A stretch of 64,000 bases of DNA from Polytrichum commune. Lineage: Eukaryota; Streptophyta; Polytrichopsida; Polytrichales; Polytrichaceae. This document shows positions 9,812 through 20,424 of this stretch, piece by piece; within the stretch, counting starts at the first letter, position 1, and each line of letters starts with the position of its first letter. The notes under the pieces are model-generated. The model did not search any database, was not told the origin of the DNA, and worked only from the letters and a program-made list of their open reading frames with translations. The translations under genes and the position numbers were made by a program. The DNA is taken from the NCBI GenBank assembly GCA_950295325.1, contig OX485804.1, positions 14,756,001 to 14,820,000 of the forward strand, in the 5' to 3' direction.

Positions 9812-11013
9812 TGTCGTGATGTAAATACGTACACTATATAGATGTGTACGTATTTAATATTGCATTGTGATTCTTGGTCTTGGAGAAAAATAATAAAGAA
9901 TAGAAGTAGATTACTTTTTTTATTTACTCATAGTTTATTTTAGCTATCATTACCTAAGGATAGAAGTGGATAGAAGTTGCTTACCTTTATGTGTACTCAT
10001 AGTTACTCTTAGTTACCTTTACCAAATGATAGAAATAGATTACCTTTTTATTTACTCATAGTTTATTTTTGTCTTTTAGTTATCTTGAGTTACTTTGGAC
10101 CAATGGGTGATTAGAAGCCATGTGATGAGGATAAGAGAGAACTTTGTCTCTCGCATGGATAGGGAGAGGTGGTGAAGGAAAGATGTTATGTGATTATTGT
10201 GGGAGGGAAGTTGTTGAGAGAGAGAAGTGGATTCGAAGCTCACGGTGTGAGTTGTTTTTTAGAAGAATATGAAATAAAATACGAGGGATTTGTGATTCAT
10301 GAGAGATCTCACTTGTTGTTTTGGAAGTTAGCAATCAAGATTTGTGCTTGTTTGAGTGGAGGGAAGTCTGTTGGTTCTTAAAAGAAGAGCTGAGACTTCG
10401 ACCGACCATAGAAGACGGACAGATTAAAGAATTGAAGGCTTCAAGACTCGAATGTGTGGTTGCTTGTGGCACGTTGTCTTTTTCTTGTGTGTGTGATTCC
10501 AAGCCGGTTTTGGAGGCTAGTTGCATTTCATTTCTGCATCGTAATTTGTTTCATGTGTGACAACGAAGTGGGATTAATGACCCACAAGGTTGTTTGTGAC
10601 AACGAAGTGGGATTAATCACCCACAAGGTTGTTTTCTGTCGTTCCCACTGGTGAGGCGCGATTGCTGGTCACCGTGGGTTTGAAAGTTTAGGAGCCAATC
10701 TTTCGGACGTCAGCTCGTGTTCTGACGTCCCGTTTTACCCGTCCGAAGCCCGTGGTTTCTTATCACACTACCCTTACCCTTTATCCATATAGAGCCGCAA
10801 CAGGATAGGTCGACGGGAAAGAGGTTGAAGATTAGAAGAAATTGAAGAAATTGAAGACTAGAAGACCGGAAGATTCGATTGAAGACCAGAAGATTCGACG
10901 GGTCCGATAAAATCTAGTTGCAGCCAGAAGCCCAACGCTTTCCCAAGGCGGAACCCTCTCTACCCGACAACGTGCACGGCCTTTGCTCCCCACCTGACTA
11001 TTGTCTTGCGACA
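9812..11013. mobile_element. LTR-like insertion (family Z), probably a solo LTR
   Basis: Begins TGTCGTGATGTAAATACG and ends near CTTGCGACA at 11013. The first 280 bases are nearly identical to 37076-37351. A related end (GTTGCGACA) precedes a primer-binding-site-like sequence at 37543. It splits the FCP1-like exon from the rest of the element 2 gene. Left and right 5-base flanks (CGCGT, CGGTA) do not match, so a clean solo LTR is not proven. It contains the hairpin duplication at 10556-10632. No coding region is supported. Confidence 0.45.
10556..10632. repeat. Tandem pair of hairpin units
   Basis: Two copies of a 39-base unit, each holding GTGGGATTAATNACCCAC, a 5-bp-stem hairpin, followed by AAGGTTGTTT. 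The same stem-loop style followed by GTTGTT occurs three times in LTR1 at 16560-16680. Confidence 0.75.
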
Positions 11014-12840
11014 CGGTAACCCCCTTCAATTTAGCATCTTTGTTCCTAGTCAATACATTGTAACAACGACACATATAGCGGGATATACAACTACATAATG
11101 ACACATAAAATACATGATACGACTAAACAATGATACATAAAACATTGAATTACGACTGTACAATGACTAATACTGGCTACTGGAAATAATTATACAATGA
11201 CACATATTGTGTAAGATATAACTACAGAATGAAACATTGATCACTTCATATATACAACTGACCAGCAACCAGTAAAATACACATGCAAACACTTTGTGGA
11301 TCTTACAGAGGTGCATGCCCATGTCTGCTCTGAATCTTGCAGGTCCTCCGTTATTTCTGTAATCCCGGTGTCAAGAAAAATGTGCACTATCCGGTAAGCA
11401 CGGGGCTGTTTTTTTTTTATGGTAGTCTTTAAAAATTTATGGTACCTTTCCCTTCTCCTACACCCTTATTGTAAATGCCTCTCAATATTGTCCTACTAAA
11501 CTTCAGAATAGTATATCACTCACCTAACCCACTCTCTTCAAGTGAAACTTGGTACAGTTATTAAATACCTTACTAAAAGTATCCACACCAAATTTCAGCA
11601 CAAACGGAGCTCAAACTGAAACGTTATGTATGTTTTTCTAATTCTAACTTCCTAGCATGAATGTCGTGGTATAACATCCGGTCATTAAAACTCTAATAAC
11701 TTCTAACCATTAAGTCCAATCAATGTTAAATTTTGACACATAATAGATAAATAAGATCAAAAGGTACTGTCAAATTTTTGAAGCCATAGCTATAATACGA
11801 AAAAATATTCATATTTTCAAACCTTCTTATTCTAGTTGTCTTTAATCCTAGACACCCTTCACTTTAATTTTTTACAATTTTTTCTCCCTAAAAACTGAAG
11901 CTTCCAAATTTTTACCTCAACTTCTATATCTCATAAAGAACATCCTCTCAAATTTTCATAACAATCAAACACCCTAATCATCGACAATTCACAAATCCTT
12001 CATTCCAAAGTTCTGCTCACTTAAAAATCAATGAAACAATATAAATAATGCACATAGTGCAACGTAATCATTCTAAAAGTCTCACCCCCTCATCCTCTTG
12101 TATAGATGAGCTTCCTTGACACTTTTTCTTCTCACAATGCTCAAAGCTCCTTCAACTCTACACAAGTACTAACTCCAAATGCTAACATTCGTCCTCCTTA
12201 ACACACTTCTAACACCCCTTAAATACGCTTCTTCTTTGCCCCTTTCGGCCAATAGAAAATCATTGGGGTAAGGATTTCTAGAACCCCAAATGGCTAATTG
12301 ATAGGAGACATTTTGGGTAAAAGGTTTCTAGAATCCTTATCTTGCTGGAAATAGGAAATGTTTGGGTTAAAGGTTTCTAGAACCCTTATCCCGCTAGAAA
12401 TAAGAAAGTTTTGGGTTAAAGGCTAATCCGGCAAGCCAGTAGGAAAATTTGGGTTTAAGGCTTCTAGAGATCTTATCTAGCTAACAAATAGGAAACTAAA
12501 AATTTAGGCCTTCTAGAACCCATAGGTAATTAAATAACGGTCCGCTGGCAAATCCTATCTTTTCCAAATCTTACCTATCACATCCATCTACCGAGTCACC
12601 CGGTCTTGAATTTAAGACCGGTTCTCAATTTAAACAACTAACTTATATCATCATATAAATATCAATTTGAAAAAAACAATAACATATAAAATGCCTAAGT
12701 TCTAACTAGTAGTCGGCCCACATCACGACACTGGGACTCCTCTGTCTGTTCTTGCTCTGTCATCATGAACACGCGCTCAATTAATGGCTCACATTTCAAA
12801 GTCACCAAGCCCAGCTCAACATAATGGTGAAAGAATACTA
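11014..12840. other. AT-rich non-coding stretch
   Basis: 11040-11270 holds ATGACACATA-like repeats similar to element 2 introns. 11390-12250 is pyrimidine-rich AT sequence with no gene on either strand. 12258-12530 carries a degenerate tandem repeat (separate entry). It may include another old insertion. Confidence 0.45.
12258..12530. repeat. Degenerate ~57-bp tandem repeat with TTTCTAGAA core
   Basis: Four to five imperfect units share AAATAGGAAA, TTTTGGGTTAAAGG, TTTCTAGAACCC and CTTATC. The TTCTAGAA core is palindromic. Copies have diverged by point changes and small indels. Confidence 0.6.
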
Positions 12841-12878
12841 GAAAATCATTATTAATCATTACTAAACACTACACTTAC

Positions 12879-13640
12879 CAACTGTGCTTCTTTTCCAACT
12901 TTGCCAGCCCGCCCAATGGTGGACTGGTTCTTCACTGATTTCCTTGCATTTTCCATTTTGATTGCCTTCTGCTTCATTTCTGGTTTTGACCAGTACTCAC
13001 AAAGACGTGCTTACTAATCGGGCTCAATATAAATCGGGCATGGTTTCTTCCACTCAAAAACCATGCCTTCATTTTAGACCTCTCAGTTTTTATCTGCCTC
13101 TTTACTGCATTCTTGAATCCCTTCTCTGATAGTTTGCTCCCCACATATTCAAACTTATTGTCCAGGGCACTCCTTAGTTTCTCAATGCTGCAAGCGGATT
13201 GGTCCTTCCACTCTACACAACTCACGTCCAATATCCTAGGGATCAGGCTCCTAAGTGCTTCGTCAAATTCATTCTTACCTTTGCAACCTCAATCTATGCC
13301 TCCACCCACCTTGACCCTCACCTTTTGCGGTTTTTATCCCACAACTCTCCTTGCATCCACTATTTCCTTCCTATGCGCTCTCTGGCTTCAATGTGGGACC
13401 CTCGTTATGTGGGGCTACGGGAGCTTGTTGTGGCTGCATCCAAGGACTAGGAAATTGTTGACCCATCATCCACGGGTCATGTTGCCCCATCATCCACTGT
13501 TGTTGTTGTGTGGATGGCGGCGCCATCCATGGTTGTTGCATCCACGAGGGATTGGTCGGGAGTGCAGCTTCTGGTTGAGGAGGAGTTGTTGTTTTTGGTT
13601 GGGAGACGTGCGCCTTCGTACAAAGAACCAACATCATCAT
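12879..13640 (-). pseudogene. Element 2 exon: Gln/Pro-rich region and En/Spm transposase-like block
   Basis: From 13640 downward the frame encodes a Gln/Pro/Trp/Met-rich stretch (WMQQPWMAPPSTQQQQWMMG). After a frameshift, 13231-12985 encodes CVEWKDQ...LRSALDNKFEYVGSKLSEKG then TERSKMKAWFLSGRNHARF. This is collinear with the element 1 block FEYRGGLG...RSNMKKLIESCG. A second frameshift near 12985 leads to YWSKPEMKQKAIKMENARK and ends at a GTAAGT donor (boundary 12879), exactly as the element 1 exon does at 2924. Shared splice phase supports homology of the two genes. Confidence 0.55.
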
Positions 13641-13825
13641 GAGCGCATAACTACATTCATTTCGACAGTTCCGGTAATTGTCTTAGGAATGTGAAGCGAT
13701 ATGTTACTACACGAGAACCTACACACACGAGAACCGATTGAATTCGCAATTCTTCACATATTCACATCCAGAAACTATCGCATCGGATATTCTGAGACAA
13801 ACCTACAAGAAGGCATGAAAATTAC

Positions 13826-13975
13826 TTTTTTGGCTGGGCTCTTGAATATTTGCCTTGTGTGCCTCTTTGTTGCACTTGACCCTGGTAGATCCGAGGTGCC
13901 TTCTCGTAATGAGTGAACATCTTCGTCCTTTTCCTCATCTACAAGTGGCTCACCAACCACACAATCAGGTACATA
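13826..13975 (-). pseudogene. Element 2 exon: acidic/basic linker
   Basis: Encodes VDEEKDEDVHSLREGTSD, then basic ATKRHTRQIFKSPAKK up to a GTAATT donor at 13825. The acidic-then-basic pattern matches the 1370-1735 exon of element 1. The 5' limit is uncertain. Confidence 0.35.
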
Positions 13976-14325
13976 CGGACAGTTGCGGTGGCAATGCCGA
14001 TCATGTAGCGTAGAGAAAAGTCACCGTGCAGAAATGTACCGAAATTGGAGCCACTAGAATCCCCCATGCCTGTTCAATCAAAAATTGCAACGTGGTTTAG
14101 AGGGGTCATTTCAAAGGGATCAGCTCTAGTGCTCAGCCAAGAAAATATGTTAGTTGAAGCCTACAAACCCTTGTATATTGTTCCAGCTTTGTGAATGTTG
14201 CAATGTCCCGGCTCCATGAGTGTTGGAGCTTATGGAAAATGTCAGTTGGTCAACAGTCCCTACACAATATATGATGTAGGCTTCATATAGGTGCGGTCGG
14301 GACTAGGATTTAGGGAATGTATGGG

Positions 14326-14465
14326 TTTTGAATGACTATGAATTACTACTTAATGACTAGTTTGCAACTAGTGAATGACTGGTGAATGACTGCTCAATAA
14401 CTAGTGAATGACTGCTGAGTGACTGTTGAATGACTTCTTACTAGCGAATGACTAGTTGGATATGC
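14326..14465. repeat. Short GAATGACT repeats of element 2
   Basis: About ten imperfect copies of (G)AATGACTGCT/AGT, the same unit as at 8276-8395. They lie just before LTR1. 13976-14325 shows no supported gene. Confidence 0.7.
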
Positions 14466-14532
14466 AAGCAATGACTGGTTAAAGACCATAAAATCACTCT
14501 GACATACAAATACGATTGACCTATACACACTT

Positions 14533-17373
14533 TGTGAACCCTTTGAGTGGTCCACCACTCTGCGGGATCACTTTTAGTTAGAATGTTAGCATTAAAAGTT
14601 AGAATTGATAGGGAATTTAGGAAAAATTAGTTCATTTAGCATTTAGCATAGAAGAAGGAAGGTCAAAATGAAACTAAGTAGTGCTAGAAGATAGCAAAGT
14701 AGAAAAAATGTGCTAGCTAGTAAAAACAACTAGCTAAGCAAATATTAGTAGATGCTAGCTATTAAGCAAATGTTAGTAAATGCTAGCTAAGCAAGTGTTA
14801 GTTTATTAGTAGTGTGAGGCACACAAGACTATTAGAGGTGGTTTAGGTAAGAAGATAAAATCGGCGTGAAGAATTTTGAAGACAAAAAAGAAAGAGAGCA
14901 AGGGGGATACTTGCCCACTTGCCCCCTTGCCAACTCGATGGCGGAAAAATTAGAAAGATTTCTAAAGGTTTTTTGTCGGAGCCACCTCGGCGAGAGGGTG
15001 GCAACCTCAACCGGGAAAACCCCCGAGCCAAAATTTCGGGAAAGGGTTTGAAAAATGGATCCGGTGGAGGAGGGGTCCAACCCTTTTGTGAGAGGGTTTA
15101 AAAACCCCTCCTTCCACCTTGTAGCTCTCTCTCTTTCTCTAGTTTTTGGGCGAAGCCCTGCTTCAATGTAGTTAGGAAAAAATCCTTTAGCATGTATTCT
15201 CAATGGTCTAAAAGAAAGGCTTGAGAACCTCCTCTACTCTCTCTCTCCTAGTTAGGTTGTATGTTTATTAACACACCAATAAAATTATTCCTTCTTTTGT
15301 AGAGGTAGGTTGGATGGTAGAGTTTTGAGTAGAGGCATTATAGACCTCATCTGCCAATGCCCTGAAGGCTTAGTTCAAAAGCTAGAACAAGATACTTATC
15401 ATTTTTCTCTTAGAGAGATTTCATATAGCTATCCATAGCCGTTTCCCATTTGTGATTTGGTTGAGATGACAATTAGTTATGGATTTTCAAAGATGGAGTA
15501 GAAAAACTGGGTGGTCTTGTGGGTAGCGGCTGCTGGATCAGACCTGCGAGCCCAATAGGAATTTTAATTCCAAGAAATTATATTTTTCCCAAGTAGAACT
15601 TTTGTGTAGCTTTCCAAAATGGCTTAGAACATTTGATTTGAGCATGAATTGAATTAGATATGAATTGTGCAAGATGGGACACATAGTTTGAGAACTTTTG
15701 GTTGACTGCTGCATTACAGAGGACCTGCTGGGTTCACTTCGGCTTACCTTTCTAATCACATATTTTTATCAAATACATCTTTTTAATATCTCTCCAGGGT
15801 CATATAGAACGTTTGATTTGACTAAGATTTGAATTAGATATGAATGGTTGAAGGCGAGATACATAGTTTAAGCCTTCTTGATTGACTGCTGTGTTACAAG
15901 GAGTCCGCTGAATTTCTATTAGCTTAACCTGCTGATGTCATAATTTTTTCTAGTTAGAGCTTGTTCATAGCTTTCCAATGGTATAAGGAAAGCCTAGATC
16001 CAAGTAGTAAGGAATGTGCTATGAATTTTTGAAGTTAGAAGGTAGATAGGTGGGTTGGAAGGGTCGGTTGAATCGACCTCACACTTCCAACCCTCATAAC
16101 TTTTGCATTTCTTATCCGATTAGAGTGATTTTTAGATCATTGGAAAAAGATAATTTGGTGCACTAAGTATAAATATTATGCTTAGGATTAAATTACAGGG
16201 CAGAATAACACTTTATATTTTAATTGTTAACTAAGGTACGCTTACTACCAAACTAGTTACAAAGAAGGAGGCAAGGTCGACGCTCGGAAAGTGGAGCAAG
16301 GAAGGAGGTAGCGGCTCGGCCTACATCAAGCCCAAATCAACCGAGGAAAATTGAGGTAAATTAACTAACCTTAAGCCTTCCATTTAGGATCGGAGGGAGC
16401 ACGGCTAAGGTACGCATCTCTAAACCCACTCACCTATCTCGTAAGGTCAAGTGGCTTGACCACTTGACCGCCAAGGGAGTACCCAATTCCATTGTTTTCG
16501 GGGCCCTTGGTATGTTTTGTGGTAGTAGCTTCATTTATTAGCAAGTTTCGTGTGTGGTAAGTCGGATTAATCACCGACACGACCACTCTGAATGTTGTTG
16601 GTGGAAAGGTGGGGTTAATGACCCGCGAATCCACTATTATGTTGTTGGCCCCATAGATTGGGAGTAATGGCCCCAATTTATGAAGATTGCGCAACAGGTT
16701 GAACCTACAGGTCGCCCGTCACCCTGGTCCCATTGAGTTGCATTTCGTGGTCTATCCAGTGTAAACACATTTAACAATCAAAACATACCAAATAAATCGT
16801 AAACCCTTGTTGGCAAGAGACCCGAGGTAAGGGGTGATGCCTAATATGTTAATGTAGTGAGTTAGGACGTGCAAACAAAAGTAAGTAATTAAGAAGGAAT
16901 TTGTGTGAAGGGTGGGACTTAGGCCAAGTTCCCCCGCTTAGAAAACTAAATAGAACTAAATAAAGAAATAGGAAGAATTGAATGGTCCATCAAATTGTCG
17001 TTATTCCGTTCGTTGAGTTAGGGTGGTATGAGTCACACCCGGTTGGGTGTATCAGAACCATCCCAATTCACAAATTAGGATTGCCTTGGTTTCAAGGCTG
17101 GTGCGTCTGCGCGTAGAATAGGTTGTAGGTTAAGGTTAGAACTAGATATGAAATTGGTTAGTGGAGTTTAAAGCCACACTAGTAAAAAACTAAGGCCTAA
17201 CCTCCGGAGGTACTACGACGCATATTTAATCTCCCTTAAAAATCTAACTACTCACGTTATACACCTATCATCCGGGTTCGGCTTGGGCGCCTGCAAATGC
17301 AGGCCACCTTCACCGAAGGGCTTGTGTGATACTTTTAGGCTCCCTCGAAAGGGGGTGGCCCAAAAGTACCACA
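14533..17373 (+). mobile_element. LTR1 of gypsy family X (2841 bp)
   Basis: Runs from TGTGAACCC to GTACCACA. It aligns without length change to LTR2 (44776-47616, constant offset 30243) and in inverse to LTR3 (53378-56247). It is followed directly by CAAGCCGAAGCGG, the coding sequence of element R, with no primer-binding site, so it stands as a solo LTR. Its flanks do not match: CACTT on the left, CAAGC on the right. The left one matches the right flank of LTR2 and the right one matches the left flank (in LTR orientation) of LTR3. Short frames inside it are repeated in all copies but show no known domain. Confidence 0.85.
16440..16700. promoter_or_regulatory. Hairpin-rich block in LTR1
   Basis: 16444-16468 is an inverted repeat with 10-base arms (GGTCAAGTGG and CCACTTGACC, 5-base loop). 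It is followed by three stem-loops of one style: GTCGGATTAATCACCGAC, GTGGGGTTAATGACCCGC and TGGGAGTAATGGCCCC, separated by ATGTTGTTGG-like spacers. Similar units occur at 10556-10632. A structured RNA leader or packaging element is possible; function is inference. Confidence 0.4.
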
Positions 17374-17374
17374 C

Positions 17375-19000
17375 AAGCCGAAGCGGATTAGCCTCACCAT
17401 GGCTAACACGCTGTTTGGTGCAATGTCCGGAGTCCGGCCGGTGAATTGGGGCCTGATCATCCAGGAGATAGTCGGACGGGCCCTCCCCCACATCGGCCGG
17501 AAACCCTCCTTCCTCTCCCCCTTCATTCTACACCTTTACCAGCACTTTGACTGCATCCTGGCGGAGGAGGAGGACCTGCTAACGATAGCGACGGACGAGG
17601 TCACCTACAAGCTTCTTCCGGAAGCCGGAGACGTCGAGACGGAAACATCCAGCGACCCCATTCTTCCGGAAGCACCTCCCTCGTCGCCCGGAAGCCCGCC
17701 GCCGACTGTCTCGAGGCCACTCTCTCCTCCTCCCTCGCACCATCATCCGGAAGCCGGACCCAGCCGGGAGACCCCATGGCGGAATGTGGACCTATCCGCT
17801 TGGGACTTTCCGGAGAATCCGTTCAAACGGTTCCAGGAGGGCATGGAGGACCTCAAGACCCAATATTACCGACTGGAGCACATCGTCAAGGGGGCGAACC
17901 ATGCTCTGGACGACTGCGGACCCGGAAACATTCTCCGGGAATTGGCAAAGAGGGCGGACCGGAAGGAGCTGGAGCAAGCCAAGACGGAGAACGCCCACCT
18001 CACCGCACAGGTAGCGGCCATGACTCAGGAGCTGAGTCAGAAGAGCGAGGAGATCCGGAAGTACCATGCGGAGCAGGCAGTGCTCTTCAGCCGGATCCGG
18101 GAGCTGGTGGGTCATCCGGCGGAGATCGTGAACAAGGCACATCTCTACGACCGGATGATGGAGTCCGGAGATCCCGTTTCCGCCAGGCAGACCCTCCCCA
18201 TCCTCGTGAAGTATTCACGGACGATGACGGCGGAAATCCAGAGGGTGGTCCCGCCAAGCGGAACACCGCGGAGGGTGCTCTATCCGGGTCTGCCAGGGTC
18301 ACCAACCGGAACCCTCTACGAGGTGGTTGGTGAAGTAGCCCTGGTTCAGAACCCGCCGTCCTCTGCAGGACCCAGCCAGCAGGGAGGCGGCTCTCGGCCT
18401 GGTAGTTCCGGAGGGGCTCCGGAAAGGGTCCGTTCTCCCCAGGTGAGGCAGAAGAGCACCGGGTCGGTCCGATCCGGAAGGGGCCAGTCCCCTGTTCCAC
18501 GGAACTCGGATAGGTCCCGGACTCCGGATAGGGCTAGGACGCCGATCCGGCACCAGACTTCTGATCGGGATGCAACTCCGAGTAGGGGCAAGGCCCCTAT
18601 GACCCACGCCTCGCCATCGTCTCCACGGGACTGCCAAGTGGTGAGTCCATTTCCTCCGCCACCCTCAAGGGCGGCCTCCAACAGGGATCCGCGGACGGCT
18701 TCACTCTCGGGCGGACGGAATCCCGAGCAGGGCACCGGAAGCGATCCTTCTCCAGTCCGAAGCATCCGGATGGGAACAGCTTCCGGAAACCCAGGGACAG
18801 TCTCCGGGACACCAGGGACCGCTACCCCACGAACCGAGAGGGCAGCGGATTCGGAGGACGAGGTTGCTCCGTCTCCGAACATGAGGAGGATGCTCACGCG
18901 GCTGCAGAAGGCGTCGCCGGCAGGGGGCTCATCCGCCGTCAGCGGGTTAGGGAGCCACTCAAAGGAGGGATCGGCTCCTAAGAAGCACCGGTCTTCTTAG
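17375..19000 (+). CDS. Element R protein, C-terminal part (plant transposon/gag-like)
   Basis: The open frame runs from the LTR1 junction (KPKRISLT, then Met at 17399) to TAG at 18998-19000, about 540 residues. The first 75 residues hold a conserved hydrophobic block (SGVRPVNWGLIIQEIVGRAL ... SPFILHLYQHFDCI) like that in putative plant transposon proteins near gypsy gag genes. Next come a Pro/Glu/Ser linker, a coiled coil (RADRKELEQAKTENAHLTAQ to about residue 250) and a long disordered Arg/Ser/Pro tail with SDRSRTPDRARTP repeats. The N-terminal 147 residues are encoded at 56689-56248. Codon choice is strongly biased to CCGGA-containing pairs. It lacks nine bases present in copy B (the KDLLAE region). 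I cannot assign an enzymatic role. Confidence 0.65.
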   Translation, partial: KPKRISLTMANTLFGAMSGVRPVNWGLIIQEIVGRALPHIGRKPSFLSPFILHLYQHFDCILAEEEDLLTIATDEVTYKLLPEAGDVETETSSDPILPEAPPSSPGSPPPTVSRPLSPPPSHHHPEAGPSRETPWRNVDLSAWDFPENPFKRFQEGMEDLKTQYYRLEHIVKGANHALDDCGPGNILRELAKRADRKELEQAKTENAHLTAQVAAMTQELSQKSEEIRKYHAEQAVLFSRIRELVGHPAEIVNKAHLYDRMMESGDPVSARQTLPILVKYSRTMTAEIQRVVPPSGTPRRVLYPGLPGSPTGTLYEVVGEVALVQNPPSSAGPSQQGGGSRPGSSGGAPERVRSPQVRQKSTGSVRSGRGQSPVPRNSDRSRTPDRARTPIRHQTSDRDATPSRGKAPMTHASPSSPRDCQVVSPFPPPPSRAASNRDPRTASLSGGRNPEQGTGSDPSPVRSIRMGTASGNPGTVSGTPGTATPRTERAADSEDEVAPSPNMRRMLTRLQKASPAGGSSAVSGLGSHSKEGSAPKKHRSS

Positions 19001-20373
19001 TTAGGGGAGTAGCTAGAATAGTTAGACAGAATAGAGGTAGGCAGGTAGGACTTAGGAGTTTTCGAAGACGATTAATAAAACTTTCCCTTGGTAAGTGTCA
19101 GCGGAAAACCCGGATCTGGATTCGGGAAATCCGGGAGACCGGGTGTAGTTAGGGTTTTTTTTCTTGAGCGGCGGCCACTTGGGCCGCCGCCTTCAGTTTA
19201 GGGATTTTTGAGCCTCTACTTAAGGCTGAATAAGGAGCTTGAGAAGGGTTCCTTCTCAATTGTTGTATTGCGATTACTCCTATTCTGAATAAATGTCTTT
19301 GCTTCTCACTCCTTGACTTCTCTTTATTGTTGTTTGTGTGAATGATCCGGAGATCGTTAGTGGAAGAGAGAGAGAGCATGAGGGATAGGAGTTCCGGATA
19401 GGACATGAGAGAGGAGACCCAGATCAGATCCGGTTATCGCCTTGTAGATCCTCTCTGAGTGTAGTGGGAAGGAAACCTCACTAATCCGGTAGGTTGGGTA
19501 ACGTCTAGGTGGGATAGCCGCTGGGAAGATTGGGTGAGATCCGGAAGGGATCCGGACTTACGCCAATCTGATCTTCTGAAGAGGTCCCACCGTCCTTAGA
19601 CGGACCTATCCGGATTAGTGGTACGGATCGCCCAGTTAGCTCAGATTGAGTAGAATCCAAGGTAGAGGTAGCCGAACCGATCCGTCGGACGGAGAAGGAG
19701 AGGTCCGGATCAGTAAGGATTCCGGATTGGAGGCCACCTCCGGAGTGCAGTAGGAAGAGATCCTCATTGTTCCGAATGCCTGGGTAACGTCCATGTGAGA
19801 TAGCCGTCGTTAGGACTGGGCAAGATCCGGAAGGTGCCGGACTTACGCCATCCGACCTTCTGAAGAGGTCTCACAGTCTTTGGACGGGGTAATCCGGAAA
19901 GTGGTACGGGTCACCTACTCATCCCGTCGAGTTAGATCTCCGGTCGGAATCCGGACTCCTCTGGCCACTATGGTCCCAAGAAACAATCCAGATCTCTCTG
20001 CGTGACCTGCCAGGACGGACCTGATCAATCCGGATTGGTTGTGAGGGAGTTTCCGGATTCTAACCTTATCAAGGACGTCTTCACCGGAAGAAACCACTTA
20101 TTCTAGAGGGTAGACGTAAAGGGGTGGGTAAGTATTATAAAGAGGACCTAGAAATAACATCCGGAGAGGCACACTCCGGAAAAAGGCTAAGAATGTCCCC
20201 AAAGACCAAATATCCGGAAATTTGGCTAAGGAAGAGGAAATAAGCAGGTACGGAGAGTTTTAGACCTCCTACACTTCACAGAATCCCTGGACGATACTAG
20301 GGTCATCCGGACAACCCAGATTTGGCACTTAAAACCGCCAATCCGGATCTTTTGGTGTTCGCGTGTTCCCACA
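19001..20373 (+). repeat. TCCGGA-rich 3' region of element R
   Basis: Non-coding. It contains dozens of CCGGA/TCCGG motifs, often as ATCCGGAT or TCCGGA palindromes, and an internal duplication: about 19440-19620 resembles 19740-19920 (GTAACGTCNANGTGNGATAGCCG and AAGAGGTC...GACGG). It ends at CGTGTTCCCACA. It may act as a subterminal repeat region, or simply as a 3' untranslated region with AATAAA-like signals near 19075 and 19285. Confidence 0.55.
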
Positions 20374-20424
20374 GAGGAAATTAAATCGAGTGAAAGACAA
20401 TTATGAATCATGAAGGGGATTTAC

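Larger units (their letters stand above)
6627..14532 (-). mobile_element. CACTA element 2 (gene on - strand)
   Basis: Starts CACTACAACAAAATTGAC at 6627, a canonical plant CACTA terminus, followed by TGACT-rich subterminal repeats. Coding segments on the - strand run from about 13975 down to 7803: acidic/basic linker, Gln/Pro/Met-rich region, En/Spm transposase-like block, FCP1-like domain and TNP1-like domain. Further TGACT repeats occur at 8276-8395 and 14326-14465. It is interrupted by LTR-like sequence at 9812-11013 and by LTR1 at 14533. Matching CACTT flanks suggest its sequence continues at 47617. The other terminus was not found. Confidence 0.6.
17374..20373 (+). mobile_element. Element R copy A, 3' part
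   Basis: Starts at LTR1 (CAAGC duplication) and ends CGTGTTCCCACA at 20373, followed by GAGGA. The 5' part of the same copy lies inverted at 57342-56248: its start TGTGGGAG is flanked by the same GAGGA, and its coding frame breaks at the same CAAGC. Together the parts give an element of about 4.1 kb with TG...CA ends, a 5-bp duplication and one gene. No long terminal repeats are seen. Confidence 0.75.

Noticed and set aside
9343-9824. Pro/Ser/Leu-rich + strand frames
   Set aside because: Antisense shadows of the Gly/Lys-rich linker of the - strand FCP1-like segment.
9812-11013. Clean solo LTR with target-site duplication
   Set aside because: The 5-base flanks CGCGT and CGGTA do not match, so I only call it LTR-like.
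14832-16694. Short frames inside LTR1, repeated in LTR2 and LTR3
   Set aside because: Identical in all copies simply because the LTRs are near identical; no domain, and they occur on both strands.
17776-18897. Alternative long frames over the R protein gene on both strands
   Set aside because: High GC and CCGGA bias produce long shadow frames; only the frame of the conserved VNWGLIIQEIVG block matches copy B and the N-terminal part.
17374-20373. Element R as an ordinary LTR retrotransposon
   Set aside because: No direct repeat of the TGTGGGAGTCC start was found near its 3' end, so the LTR label is not supported.
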